From: a bacterium
GTDB taxonomy: Bacteria; Sysuimicrobiota; Sysuimicrobiia; Sysuimicrobiales; Segetimicrobiaceae
Reading direction: 5' to 3'
Assembly: GCA_035308905.1 (NCBI GenBank)
Contig: DATGFS010000023.1
Span: 1-64,000, forward strand
DNA: 64,000 nucleotides
The notes under the pieces were generated by a model. That model searched no databases, was not told the DNA's origin, and saw nothing but the letters and a program-made list of their open reading frames with translations. Position 1 is the first letter of the stretch. Every line of letters begins with the position of its first letter. Both the position numbers and the translations under genes were made by a program. Positions 48,169-56,461 of the stretch are shown in pieces.

Positions 48169-49794
48169 TCACGGCGCCGCCCGGCGGCCCACGGACGGGA
48201 GCCAGTTGAGGATGGCGCCGACGGCCTGGTTGTCGACCGCGTCCTCGATGTCGAGGTGCGAGTACTGCGGGAAAATCGCGATGCGGATGCGGCTGCGCGG
48301 CGTGGCCGTATGGTCCAGGTAGAAGCTCGCCAGTTTCGGCGACCGGATGAGGCCGCGTCCCGCGCCGAGCAGCAGGATCGGCAGGTCCACGTACTGCATC
48401 TGCGTCAGGCTCACGTACTGCCGGGCGAATTCGCCGCTCGTGTCGAGGTTCAGGGACAACCCCAGATCGAGCACGAGCCGCCACGGCATGTACCACGCCG
48501 TGAAATCCCCGTCCGGCCGGAGGATCGCCCCCTCGAGCGCGCGCAGATCGACGAGGCCGCGCGGGGTGCTACGGTCGTACGGAATCCATTGGATGAGCGT
48601 CTGCCCGGGGACGGGACGGCCGGTCGACAGCTTGAGCAGGCCGTTCGGCGAAATGCCGGCGGGATCGGGCATCCGGTCGAAGCTGCCGAGAGGGCTGCCG
48701 ATCGACGCCCGGATGAACATGTCGGGCTCCATCTGGTCCGAGAGCACGGCGCCGAGCAGCGCCTCGTTCGTGATGGGCAGTCCGTTGCGCGGGTAGCCCG
48801 GCAGCCGGCTCGACGCGTCCGGCCTGAGGTACGCGTACACCGCGACCGTGTCGAAGAGGATGCTGTCCTGCGTGCGCGCGATGCTCGACGTATCGGTGAA
48901 GGGGCTGACGCGTTTGCTCGGGTCCGCGGCCAGCAGGGCGTTGATCCCCGGAACCTTTCCGATGAGCGGGATCGAGAGGCCCTCGAGGTACTGCGAGGGC
49001 TGGAGCGAGACCGGCAGGTGAAGCGGGATGCCGTCGATCAGGACGAGGCCGTCGACATCGCGCGCGCCCGCCTCGGGCGATCGCTCGATCTTGCCGGCGA
49101 CGTTCTCGATCGGCTCCGCGCCGGGCAGGCGTCCGAAATCGTACCCCGCGTACAGCGCCGCGAACATCGCGCCGAGGGAGTGACCGCCGAGCAGCACCCG
49201 GGCGTAGGGGAAGCGCTTCCGTACCTGGTTGACCACGACGCGGACGTCGCGGAGATTGAGATCGAGACCCCAGTAGGCCGCGGACGGCACCGTCTTCGGA
49301 TCGAGCGCTTTGAACGTCTGCCCGTCGATCGCGAGGCCCCCGTAGTAATAGCCGAGGGCGAAGTCGGGGTTGCGGTTGGCGAGGGCGGCCGTGATTCCGC
49401 GGCGGTCCTGGAGGATGCCGGCCCGCGGCTCCGCGATCCACACTTCCATCGTGGGGCGGCGGCTGATGAGAGCCCGGGCGAGCAGGTCGAGCGTGTTGGG
49501 TCCGGAGTTGAGGCCCGGGATCAGCACGAGCACGGTATCGGGGCGGCCGTTCAGGTTGGCGGTCAGGTCGGCCGCGTAGCGGTAGGCGTCCACGCGATTG
49601 AGCGCCGGCGGCGTGTGCGGCTCCTCCGCGCCCTGAAAAGACAGCCGCTCGCGCTGGACGCTGTCGGGGGTGACCGACTCGGCGTGCACGTGGATCGCCG
49701 GTCCGGCCGCGAGGGCAAGGGTGAGAGCGCCGAACAGGGCGGCGCCGGCCGCGGAGAGTCGTGCGAGAACGCCTGCTCGGCGCGCGTGGCTCAT
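48169..49794 (-). CDS. Secreted alpha/beta hydrolase
   Basis: A 541-residue exported protein: an N-terminal signal (AAGAALFGALTLALAAGPA) and an alpha/beta hydrolase fold with LVLIPGLNSGPNTLDLLARA and the nucleophile elbow ARVLLGGHSLGAMFAALYAG (Ser). The likely catalytic His is in FPQYSHLDIEDAV near the end. It is large for the fold, with a long insertion (about residues 230-430) that may form a lid. The substrate is unknown; an esterase or lipase role is plausible. It is divergent from the FAD oxidoreductase gene. Confidence 0.85.
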   Translation of the reverse strand: MSHARRAGVLARLSAAGAALFGALTLALAAGPAIHVHAESVTPDSVQRERLSFQGAEEPHTPPALNRVDAYRYAADLTANLNGRPDTVLVLIPGLNSGPNTLDLLARALISRRPTMEVWIAEPRAGILQDRRGITAALANRNPDFALGYYYGGLAIDGQTFKALDPKTVPSAAYWGLDLNLRDVRVVVNQVRKRFPYARVLLGGHSLGAMFAALYAGYDFGRLPGAEPIENVAGKIERSPEAGARDVDGLVLIDGIPLHLPVSLQPSQYLEGLSIPLIGKVPGINALLAADPSKRVSPFTDTSSIARTQDSILFDTVAVYAYLRPDASSRLPGYPRNGLPITNEALLGAVLSDQMEPDMFIRASIGSPLGSFDRMPDPAGISPNGLLKLSTGRPVPGQTLIQWIPYDRSTPRGLVDLRALEGAILRPDGDFTAWYMPWRLVLDLGLSLNLDTSGEFARQYVSLTQMQYVDLPILLLGAGRGLIRSPKLASFYLDHTATPRSRIRIAIFPQYSHLDIEDAVDNQAVGAILNWLPSVGRRAAP

Positions 49795-49802
49795 CCGGTC
49801 AC

Positions 49803-49837
49803 TCTAACGTTAGAAGCAGGGCAGGAAATGCCCTGCT
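49803..49837. repeat. Two adjacent palindromes in a divergent intergenic region
   Basis: A perfect 12-bp palindrome TCTAACGTTAGA (49803-49814) is immediately followed by a 9-bp inverted repeat AGCAGGGCA/TGCCCTGCT (49815-49823, 49829-49837) with loop GGAAA. Both lie in the 67-bp gap between divergent genes and could be operators or leader hairpins. Confidence 0.5.
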
Positions 49838-49861
49838 CGGCCATCGAACCATGAGAGCCCC

Positions 49862-51100
49862 ATGATGCGTTATGACGTCGTCGTCGTGGGTGCCGGTCCG
49901 GGCGGCGCGGAAGCGGCCCGGGCCGCCGCGGGACAGGGCCTTCGTACACTCCTGCTCGAGGAACACCGCAGCGTCGGTCTCCCGACGCATTGCACCGGCA
50001 AGCTCTCCCTGCACGCGTTCCGGGAATTCGACCTGCCGCCCGCCCTCGCCGTCAATGCGCTGAGCGCGGCCGTCTTTCACTCGCCGGGCGGGGTCGTCGT
50101 GCACGTCCGGCGGACCTCCGCCGATTCCTACGTCGTGGATCGCGTCAGGTTCGATCGGTGGCTCGTCGAGCGCGCGGCCTGCGCCGGCGCGGAGGTCGTG
50201 ACCGGCGTGCGCGTCACGCACGCGGCCCGCCGGGGCGATCTGCTGCGCGTCCGGGGCGATTACGCCGGCCGGGCCGGGACGTTCGAGGCCGAGGCCCGGA
50301 CAGTGATCGACGCCGAGGGCGCGTCTCCCCGGCTGCCGGCCTCGCTCGGTCTGCGCCTCGCGCGCACGTACGCCAACGGCCTCCAATACGAGATGCGGGG
50401 CATCGGGGGTCTCGAGGCGGACACCCCGGAGATGTTTTTCGGCCGCGACACGGCACCGGGGTTCTTCGCGTGGCTGCTGCCGCTCGACCGGCAGACCGCG
50501 CGCATCGGGCTGGCCGTCGATCCGCGCGAGACGCCGCACGCGCCCGTGCGGTACCTCGAGCGCCTGCTGGCCGCGCACCCGGCGCTGCGCCGCCGGGCGG
50601 CGGGCGCCGTGGTCGTGCGCAAGGTCGGCGGACGCATCCCGATGCTCACGGCCGGCGCGCCCACCGCGCGGGACGGCGTGCTCGTTGTCGGCGACGCCGC
50701 CGGCCAGGTGAAGGCGACGTCCGGCGGCGGCATCTACTACGCCATGACCGCGGGACGTCTTGCCGGCACCACCGCGGCGCGGTACGCCGCGGGCGACCGC
50801 CGGGCCGCGCAGGCGTACGAGCGCGGCTGGCGCCGCGCGTTCGGGCGCGAGGTCGCGTTCACCGCGCTCGGGCGCCGTGTGATCAACCGGCTCGCCGACC
50901 GCGAGCTCGACCTGGTGATGCGGTTCATCCACGCGAGTCCGGCGGTGCGGGCCAGCGTCGAGGCCGCGGGCGACACGCAGTATCAGTCCCGGCTCTTTCT
51001 GCCGCTGCTGCGCACGCTCGCCGCCGCGGCGCTGCGGCGGCCGGCGCTGCTGCCGGTCGTCGGGCTGGCGCTCGTGCAGGGCATGCTCGCGCAGATGTGA
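49862..51100 (+). CDS. Geranylgeranyl reductase-family FAD-dependent oxidoreductase
   Basis: A 412-residue flavoprotein. The Rossmann motif is VVVVGAGPGGAEAARAAAGQ, followed by the acidic LLLEEHRSVG and the GGR-type GLPTHCTGKLS. The second FAD motif is DGVLVVGDAAGQVKATSGGG. Relatives saturate isoprenoid chains of lipids or quinones or act in digeranylglyceryl lipid synthesis; the exact substrate is unknown. Two ATGs in a row (49862, 49865) are possible starts. The endonuclease Q gene follows at 33 bp. Confidence 0.9.
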   Translation: MMRYDVVVVGAGPGGAEAARAAAGQGLRTLLLEEHRSVGLPTHCTGKLSLHAFREFDLPPALAVNALSAAVFHSPGGVVVHVRRTSADSYVVDRVRFDRWLVERAACAGAEVVTGVRVTHAARRGDLLRVRGDYAGRAGTFEAEARTVIDAEGASPRLPASLGLRLARTYANGLQYEMRGIGGLEADTPEMFFGRDTAPGFFAWLLPLDRQTARIGLAVDPRETPHAPVRYLERLLAAHPALRRRAAGAVVVRKVGGRIPMLTAGAPTARDGVLVVGDAAGQVKATSGGGIYYAMTAGRLAGTTAARYAAGDRRAAQAYERGWRRAFGREVAFTALGRRVINRLADRELDLVMRFIHASPAVRASVEAAGDTQYQSRLFLPLLRTLAAAALRRPALLPVVGLALVQGMLAQM

Positions 51101-51133
51101 GCGCGCTCCGACGGAGGAGAAGGTTCCCGGCGC

Positions 51134-52405
51134 GTGAAACCATCTGACATGCCGGTGATTGCCGACCTGCACCTCCACTCGAAATTCAGCCGCGCCACCA
51201 GCCGGGACATGGATGTCGAAAACCTCGCCAGGTGGTGCGGCTTCAAAGGCATCACCGTTGTCGGCACCGGCGATTTCACCCATCCGGTCTGGCTGCGGGA
51301 GCTCAAGTCCAAGCTGAAGCCGAACGGCCAAGGGCTCTTCACGTACGGCGGGCAGCACTTCATGCTGACCGTCGAGGTCAGCAACATCTACCCGCAGGGC
51401 GGCCGGCTGCGCAAGATCCACATCGTCGTCCTCGCGCCGAGCTTCGAGGTCGTGGACCGCATCAACGCCGTGCTCGCGCGGTTCGGCAGCCTGATGGCGG
51501 ACGGCCGGCCGACCTTGTCGCTGCCGAGCCACAAACTGGTCGAGTACGTGATGGAGATCTCCCCGGACTGCATGATCATCCCGGCGCACGTTTGGACGCC
51601 GTGGTTTTCCCTCTACGGCAGCAACTCGGGGTTCGACGCGCTATCGGAATGCTTCGGCGATCAGGCCCGCCACATTCGGGCCGTCGAGACCGGATTGAGC
51701 AGCGACCCGCCGATGAACTGGCGGCTCAGCCAGCTCGACGGGGTCATGTTGGTCAGCAACTCGGACGCGCATTCGCCGGCCAAGCTGGGCCGCGAGGCGA
51801 ACGTCCTCGACTGCGCGCTCGATTACGCGGACATGCTGCGGGTCCTGCGCGGCGAAGACCGCGCGCGCTTCCTCTACACGATCGAGTTCTTTCCGGAGGA
51901 GGGCAAGTATCACTTCGACGGCCACCGCGCCTGCGGGCAGCGGCTGTCGCCGTCGGAGACGCGCACGGCGGGCGGGCGGTGTCCCGGCTGCGGCCGGCCG
52001 GTTACGGTCGGCGTCATGTCGCGCGTCGACGCGCTCGCGGACCGGCCCGAGGGCGGGGGCGGGGACGGCCGCGTGCGGTACCGCAACCTGATCCCGCTCG
52101 AGGAGATTATCGCCGCGGCGTTCGGCTCGCAGCCCGGCACGGGCGCAGTGCGGGAGGAGTACTTCAAGATCGTGCAGGCGCTCGGCGGCGAGTTCCACGT
52201 GCTGCTCGACGTTCCGCTCGAGGAGTTGGCGCGGCTGACGCGGCCGCGCGTGGTCGAGGGCGTGCGTCGGGTGCGCGACGGGCAGGTGTCGATCCGTCCC
52301 GGCTACGACGGCGTCTTCGGCGAGATTCACGTATTCGGAGGAGCGGCGGACGAAGAACGCCGTGCCGCGGCAGCGGCGCAGCCGGCCCAGACCAGCCTCT
52401 TCTGA
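51134..52405 (+). CDS. Endonuclease Q family PHP-domain nuclease
   Basis: A 423-residue protein close to the usual EndoQ length. The PHP domain starts VIADLHLHSKFSRATSRDMD, with further metal ligands in GTGDFTHPVW, IPAHVWTPWFSLYGSNSGF and VSNSDAHSPAKLG. The EndoQ-specific FFPEEGKYHFDGHRACGQ and the Cys motif CPGCGRPVTVGVMSRVDALA follow. EndoQ nicks DNA 5' to deaminated or abasic bases (uracil, hypoxanthine, xanthine). It is mainly archaeal and sporadic in bacteria. GGAGGAGAAGG precedes the GTG start. Confidence 0.9.
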   Translation: MKPSDMPVIADLHLHSKFSRATSRDMDVENLARWCGFKGITVVGTGDFTHPVWLRELKSKLKPNGQGLFTYGGQHFMLTVEVSNIYPQGGRLRKIHIVVLAPSFEVVDRINAVLARFGSLMADGRPTLSLPSHKLVEYVMEISPDCMIIPAHVWTPWFSLYGSNSGFDALSECFGDQARHIRAVETGLSSDPPMNWRLSQLDGVMLVSNSDAHSPAKLGREANVLDCALDYADMLRVLRGEDRARFLYTIEFFPEEGKYHFDGHRACGQRLSPSETRTAGGRCPGCGRPVTVGVMSRVDALADRPEGGGGDGRVRYRNLIPLEEIIAAAFGSQPGTGAVREEYFKIVQALGGEFHVLLDVPLEELARLTRPRVVEGVRRVRDGQVSIRPGYDGVFGEIHVFGGAADEERRAAAAAQPAQTSLF

Positions 52406-53687
52406 ATCCGCCGAGCTCAGTGGGGCTGCCACTGGGCCCGAGGCGCGAGCCGGGACGCGACGCCTCCCGATACGGTCCTCGAAGCGCCCGGCCGTGGTGC
52501 TGCACCCCGGGCGCGACGCGCGGCTGCGTGCCGGCCACCTGTGGGTCTACCGCGCCGAGATCGCGCGTCTTGTCGGCGAGGCGGAGGACGGCGAGACGGT
52601 CACGGTGCTGGACGCCGCCGGCCGTCACCTCGGCACCGGTTTTCTCAACACCCGCTCGCTCATCACGGTCCGTCTGCTCACCACCTCGGACCGCGACCTG
52701 GACGAGGCCTTTTTTCGCGAACGCCTCGAGCGCGCGGCCGCGTTTCGCCGCGGCGTCGTCGCCGACACCACCGCGTACCGTCTCGTCTTCGGCGAGAGCG
52801 ATCTGCTGCCCGGCCTGATCGTCGACCGGTACGCCGGCACGCTCGTCGTGCAGACGCTGACCGCCGGCATGGACCGCCGCCGGGAGATGCTCGCGCGGCT
52901 GCTCCTGGAGCTGACCGGGGCCGGCTCCGTCTACGCCCGCAACGACCCCGCGGTCCGCCGGCTCGAAGGGCTGCCCCGCGAAACGGGGTGGGTGATTCCG
53001 CCGCGGGGCGGAGAGACCGGGGAAGCGCCGGCCGGTGACGGCCCGATCGAGGTGGCGATCGACGAATCGGGCGCGTCGTTCGTGGTGGACGTGGCCGGCG
53101 GACAAAAAACGGGCTTCTTTCTCGACCAGCGCGAGAACCGCGTGTACGCAGCCGGCCTCGTCCGCGGCGAGGTGCTCGACGTCTTCGCCTATACCGGCGC
53201 GTGGGCGGTGCACGCCGCCCGCCGGGGCGCGGAGGTGACCGCGGTCGAGATCTCGGAGCGGGCCGCCGCCGCGATCGCCCGGCACGCCGCGCTGAACGGC
53301 GTGGGAGACCGGTGCCGGGTGGTCACGGCGAACGCCTTCGACGAGCTGCGCCGCCTGGACCGCGCCCGGGCCCGGTTCGACGCCGTCATCCTGGATCCGC
53401 CGGCGTTTGTGAAGACGCGCGCCGCGCTCGAGGGCGGTCTCGCCGGGTACAAGGAGATCAACCTTAGGGCCCTCAAGGTGCTGCGCCCGGGAGGATGGCT
53501 GGTGACCTGCTCGTGCTCATACCACGTTGCCGAGGCCATGCTGGAGGCCGTGGTCCTCGACGCCGCCCGCGACGCCGGCCGCTGGGTGCGCCTCGCCGAG
53601 CGGCGGTCCCAGGCGCGCGACCATCCGGTCTCGCTCGGGGTGCCCGAGACGCGCTACCTGAAATGCCTGATTTTAGAGGTGGAGTAG
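52362..53687 (+). CDS. Class I SAM-dependent rRNA methyltransferase (RlmI-like)
   Basis: A protein of up to 441 residues. A PUA-like domain begins at VVLHPGRDARLRAGHLWVYR. The methyltransferase core has KTGFFLDQRENR, SAM motif VLDVFAYTGAWAVHAARRGA, catalytic DAVILDPPAFVKTRAALEGG and the late motif LVTCSCSYHVAEAM. RlmI relatives make 5-methylcytosine in 23S rRNA. The start is uncertain: GTG 52362 overlaps the EndoQ gene by 44 bases and adds a disordered N-terminus, while GTG 52494 starts at the PUA domain. Confidence 0.9.
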   Translation: MPRQRRSRPRPASSESAELSGAATGPEARAGTRRLPIRSSKRPAVVLHPGRDARLRAGHLWVYRAEIARLVGEAEDGETVTVLDAAGRHLGTGFLNTRSLITVRLLTTSDRDLDEAFFRERLERAAAFRRGVVADTTAYRLVFGESDLLPGLIVDRYAGTLVVQTLTAGMDRRREMLARLLLELTGAGSVYARNDPAVRRLEGLPRETGWVIPPRGGETGEAPAGDGPIEVAIDESGASFVVDVAGGQKTGFFLDQRENRVYAAGLVRGEVLDVFAYTGAWAVHAARRGAEVTAVEISERAAAAIARHAALNGVGDRCRVVTANAFDELRRLDRARARFDAVILDPPAFVKTRAALEGGLAGYKEINLRALKVLRPGGWLVTCSCSYHVAEAMLEAVVLDAARDAGRWVRLAERRSQARDHPVSLGVPETRYLKCLILEVE

Positions 53688-53694
53688 GAAGCCG

Positions 53695-53723
53695 TTGCAG
53701 GGCAGGGCGGGAAAACCTATAAT
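53695..53723 (+). promoter_or_regulatory. Promoter of the R3H-tmk-darA-holB operon
   Basis: TTGCAG (53695-53700) and a perfect TATAAT (53718-53723) are separated by 17 bp, directly after the rRNA methyltransferase gene. The predicted start is near 53730. Confidence 0.72.
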
Positions 53724-53762
53724 AATGGTAGCGATGCTTCGCCGATATCGGTGGACTCGACG

Positions 53763-53799
53763 GGAGGAGAACCCGCGCGGTTCTCCTCCTTGTCTTTTT
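53763..53799 (+). terminator. Intrinsic terminator within the leader of the R3H ATPase gene
   Basis: A perfect 11-bp stem, GGAGGAGAACC (53763-53773) with GGTTCTCCTCC (53779-53789), loop CGCGC, is followed by TTGTCTTTTT (53790-53799). It lies downstream of a promoter and upstream of the gene at 53847, so it can terminate the new transcript early. It could act as an attenuator or as the end of a small RNA of about 70 nt. Confidence 0.85.
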
Positions 53800-53846
53800 G
53801 AGGCTCGCCGCCCGGGGGCATCGAGAACGAACCGGTGAGGTGACAG

Positions 53847-55388
53847 ATGGTGGTCGCGAGCCACCAGATCCGGATTACCGACAACCTGGACCTCCTGCTC
53901 GAAATCCTGCCGCCGGAGATTCGCCGGCAGATCGAACTGCAGGCCGATCTCGACACGCTGCTGGAGATTGTGCTCGACCTGGGCCGGGAACCGGAGGCGC
54001 GATTCCCGGAGCGGGTGGTTCGAATCTCGGACGGATTCGTGGCGCGCGAGGACCTGCATCACGTCGCGAGCCGCGTGGGCGCCTTCGGAAAGGACAACCG
54101 CGCCGGCATCGAGCGCACGCTCCACCGGATCTCGGCGATCCGCAACCGGGCCGGCGACGTCATCGGGCTCACCCTGCGGGTCGGCCGCGCGGTGTTCGGG
54201 ACGGTGGACATCGTGCGCGACGTGATCGAGGCGGGCCAGAGCGTGCTGCTGGTCGGACGTCCCGGCGTCGGCAAGACGACGCTGCTGCGCGAGGCCGCGC
54301 GCGTGCTCTCGGACGAGGCCGGCAAGCGTGTCGTGGTCGTCGACACCAGCAACGAGATCGCCGGCGACGGCGACATTCCGCACCCCGGCATCGGCCGGGC
54401 GCGCCGCATGCAGGTCCCGTACCCCGAACTGCAGCACGCGGTCATGATCGAGGCCGTCGAGAACCACATGCCCGAGGTGATCGTGATCGACGAGATCGGC
54501 ACGGAAGCGGAAGCGCAGGCCGCCCGCACGATCGCCGAGCGCGGGGTGCAGCTGATCGCGACCGCGCACGGGAACACGCTCGACAACCTGCTGCAGAACC
54601 CGACCCTGTCCGACCTGGTCGGCGGCATCCAGGCGGTGACGCTCGGCGACGAGGAAGCGCGCCGCCGCGGCACCCAAAAGACGGTGCTCGAACGCAAGGC
54701 GCCGCCGACGTTCGACGTCGTGATCGAGATCCAGGACAAGGACCGGCTCGCCGTGCACCACGACGTGGCGCACGTGGTCGACCGGTTCCTGCGCGGCGCC
54801 CTGCCGAGGCCGGAGATCCGCACGCGGACCCCGGAGGGCGAAGTGCGCATCACCAGCGGCGAGGTTGCCGCGCAGGCGGCGGCCGCCTCGACGAACGGCC
54901 ACGGCCATGCCGCTCCGGTTGCGCCGCCGCAGAAGATCGTGCGCATCTACCCGTATGCGGTGAGCCGCAACCGGCTCGAGCGGGCGATCCGGGAGCTGCG
55001 GGTGCCGGCGATGATCGCCGACGCGCTGCACGACGCCGACGTGCTGCTCACGCTCAAGTCGCAGGAGCGCCGGCAGCCGAAGCGGCTGCGCGAGGCGGGC
55101 CACCGCGGCCTGCCGACGCACATCATCAAGAGCAACACGCTGTCGCAGATCGAGACCGTGCTGCGCGAGATTTTCGGCGTGCAGGACCGCATGAGCCCCG
55201 AGGAGCAGGCGATGCGGGAGGCGGAGGAGGCGATCTCCGAGGTCATGGCCGCGGCGCAGCCGGTGGAGCTCGGTCCCCAGAACTCCTACCTGCGGCGGCT
55301 GCAGCACCAGCTGATCCAACGCTACGGTCTCGCGTCCGAGAGCAAGGGCACCGATCCGTTCCGTCGCGTGGTGATCTATCCCCAGTAG
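53847..55388 (+). CDS. AAA ATPase with R3H domain (SpoIIIAA/Ycf45-like)
   Basis: A 513-residue protein. The N-terminal part matches SpoIIIAA/Ycf45-type secretion-like ATPases: LDLLLEILPPEIRRQIEL, Walker A LLVGRPGVGKTTLLREAARV, Walker B EVIVIDEIGTEAEAQAARTI and IATAHGNTLDNLLQNPTLSD. The C-terminus holds IYPYAVSRNRLERAIRELRV, followed by an R3H single-stranded nucleic acid-binding region (HQLIQRYGLASESKGTDPFR). Homologues occur in cyanobacteria and plastids; the role is unknown. GAGGTGA precedes the ATG. It heads the tmk operon and has an attenuator-like leader. Confidence 0.92.
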   Translation: MVVASHQIRITDNLDLLLEILPPEIRRQIELQADLDTLLEIVLDLGREPEARFPERVVRISDGFVAREDLHHVASRVGAFGKDNRAGIERTLHRISAIRNRAGDVIGLTLRVGRAVFGTVDIVRDVIEAGQSVLLVGRPGVGKTTLLREAARVLSDEAGKRVVVVDTSNEIAGDGDIPHPGIGRARRMQVPYPELQHAVMIEAVENHMPEVIVIDEIGTEAEAQAARTIAERGVQLIATAHGNTLDNLLQNPTLSDLVGGIQAVTLGDEEARRRGTQKTVLERKAPPTFDVVIEIQDKDRLAVHHDVAHVVDRFLRGALPRPEIRTRTPEGEVRITSGEVAAQAAAASTNGHGHAAPVAPPQKIVRIYPYAVSRNRLERAIRELRVPAMIADALHDADVLLTLKSQERRQPKRLREAGHRGLPTHIIKSNTLSQIETVLREIFGVQDRMSPEEQAMREAEEAISEVMAAAQPVELGPQNSYLRRLQHQLIQRYGLASESKGTDPFRRVVIYPQ

Positions 55389-55425
55389 TTCCGACCGCCG
55401 GACGGCCGAGGCCCCCGGCCGATTC

Positions 55426-56124
55426 GTGACGCTCGAGGGGCCGGACGGCGCGGGAAAGACGACGCAGGCGGCGTTGCTCGTGGAGCACCTGCGCGCGGCC
55501 GGGCACGAGGTGGTCGCGCTGCGCGAGCCGGGCGGAACGGCGATCGGCGAACAGATCCGGTCGCTCTTGATCGATCCGCGCCACGCCGAGCTCGCCCCCC
55601 GGACGGAGATGCTCCTCTTCGCCGCCTCGCGCGCGCAGCTCGTCGCCGAGGTCATCGGGCCGGCGCTGGCCCGGGGACGGATCGTCGTCTGCGAGCGCTA
55701 CCTCGACGCGTCTCTCGCCTATCAAGGGGTGGCGCGCGGCCTCGGCGTGGACCTGGTGCGGACCGTCAACGACGCCGCGACCGGCGCGCTCCGGCCGGAT
55801 CTCACCCTCCTGCTCGACCTCGATCCGGAGACCGGGCTGCGGCGCGCCCGCGCGGCGTCCCGCCTGCGCGGGACTAGCCAGCGGGATGCGCTGGCGTCGG
55901 CGGGCGCGGGGTCCGAGGGGTGGGAGGGTGGCGACCGGATGGAGCGGGAGACGCTGGCGTTCCATGCCCGCGTTCGGGAGGGGTTTCTGGCGCTTGCCAG
56001 AATTGAGCCGCAGCGCATCCGGGTGGTCGACGCGCGCCGGCCCGTCGTGGACGTTCAGCGGGAGATTACGGCGGCAGTCGACGGACTGCTCCGGGCAGAG
56101 CGTCGCGCGGGAGGGGCTTCGTGA
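55426..56124 (+). CDS. tmk: Thymidylate kinase
   Basis: A 232-residue dTMP kinase. The P-loop is TLEGPDGAGKTTQAALLVEH, the substrate motif REPGGTAIGEQIRSLL and the DR-like motif VVCERYLDASLAYQG. The lid region carries an insertion of about 15 residues (ASAGAGSEGWEGG) compared with typical enzymes. The GTG at 55426 is the only standard start after the in-frame stop at 55372, although it leaves the first beta strand short. The darA start overlaps its stop by four bases. Confidence 0.93.
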   Translation: MTLEGPDGAGKTTQAALLVEHLRAAGHEVVALREPGGTAIGEQIRSLLIDPRHAELAPRTEMLLFAASRAQLVAEVIGPALARGRIVVCERYLDASLAYQGVARGLGVDLVRTVNDAATGALRPDLTLLLDLDPETGLRRARAASRLRGTSQRDALASAGAGSEGWEGGDRMERETLAFHARVREGFLALARIEPQRIRVVDARRPVVDVQREITAAVDGLLRAERRAGGAS

Positions 56125-56450
56125 AGCTGATCCTGGCGATCGTGCAGGAAAAGGACCAGCGCCGGCTCATGGAAGGCCTCGTCGCCGCCGAATTTCAGGC
56201 CACGATGCTGGCCAGTACGGGCGGGTTCCTCCGCGAGGGCAACGCGACCATCCTGATCGGCGTCGAGGAAAACCGCGTCGACGATGTGATGGCCGTGATT
56301 CAAAAGTTCTGCCACGTCCGCGAGCAGCTGGTCAGTCCGCTGCCTCCCGTCGTCGAGCCCGTCGATTCGTACATCTCGTATCCGGTCAAGGTGCAGGTCG
56401 GGGGCGCGATCGTGTTCGTCCTGGACGTTGAGCGGATGGTGAAGGTCTAA
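56121..56450 (+). CDS. darA: Cyclic-di-AMP receptor DarA/YaaQ (PII-like)
   Basis: A 109-residue PII-like trimeric protein. The conserved EFQATMLASTGGFLREGNAT and ILIGVEENRVDDVMAVIQKF match DarA/YaaQ/PstA, which binds c-di-AMP at subunit interfaces. The GTG start overlaps the tmk stop, and holB follows at 11 bp, as in the Bacillus tmk-yaaQ-yaaR-holB order without yaaR. Its presence implies c-di-AMP signalling in this organism. Confidence 0.95.
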   Translation: MKLILAIVQEKDQRRLMEGLVAAEFQATMLASTGGFLREGNATILIGVEENRVDDVMAVIQKFCHVREQLVSPLPPVVEPVDSYISYPVKVQVGGAIVFVLDVERMVKV

Positions 56451-56461
56451 GGCCGCACCCC

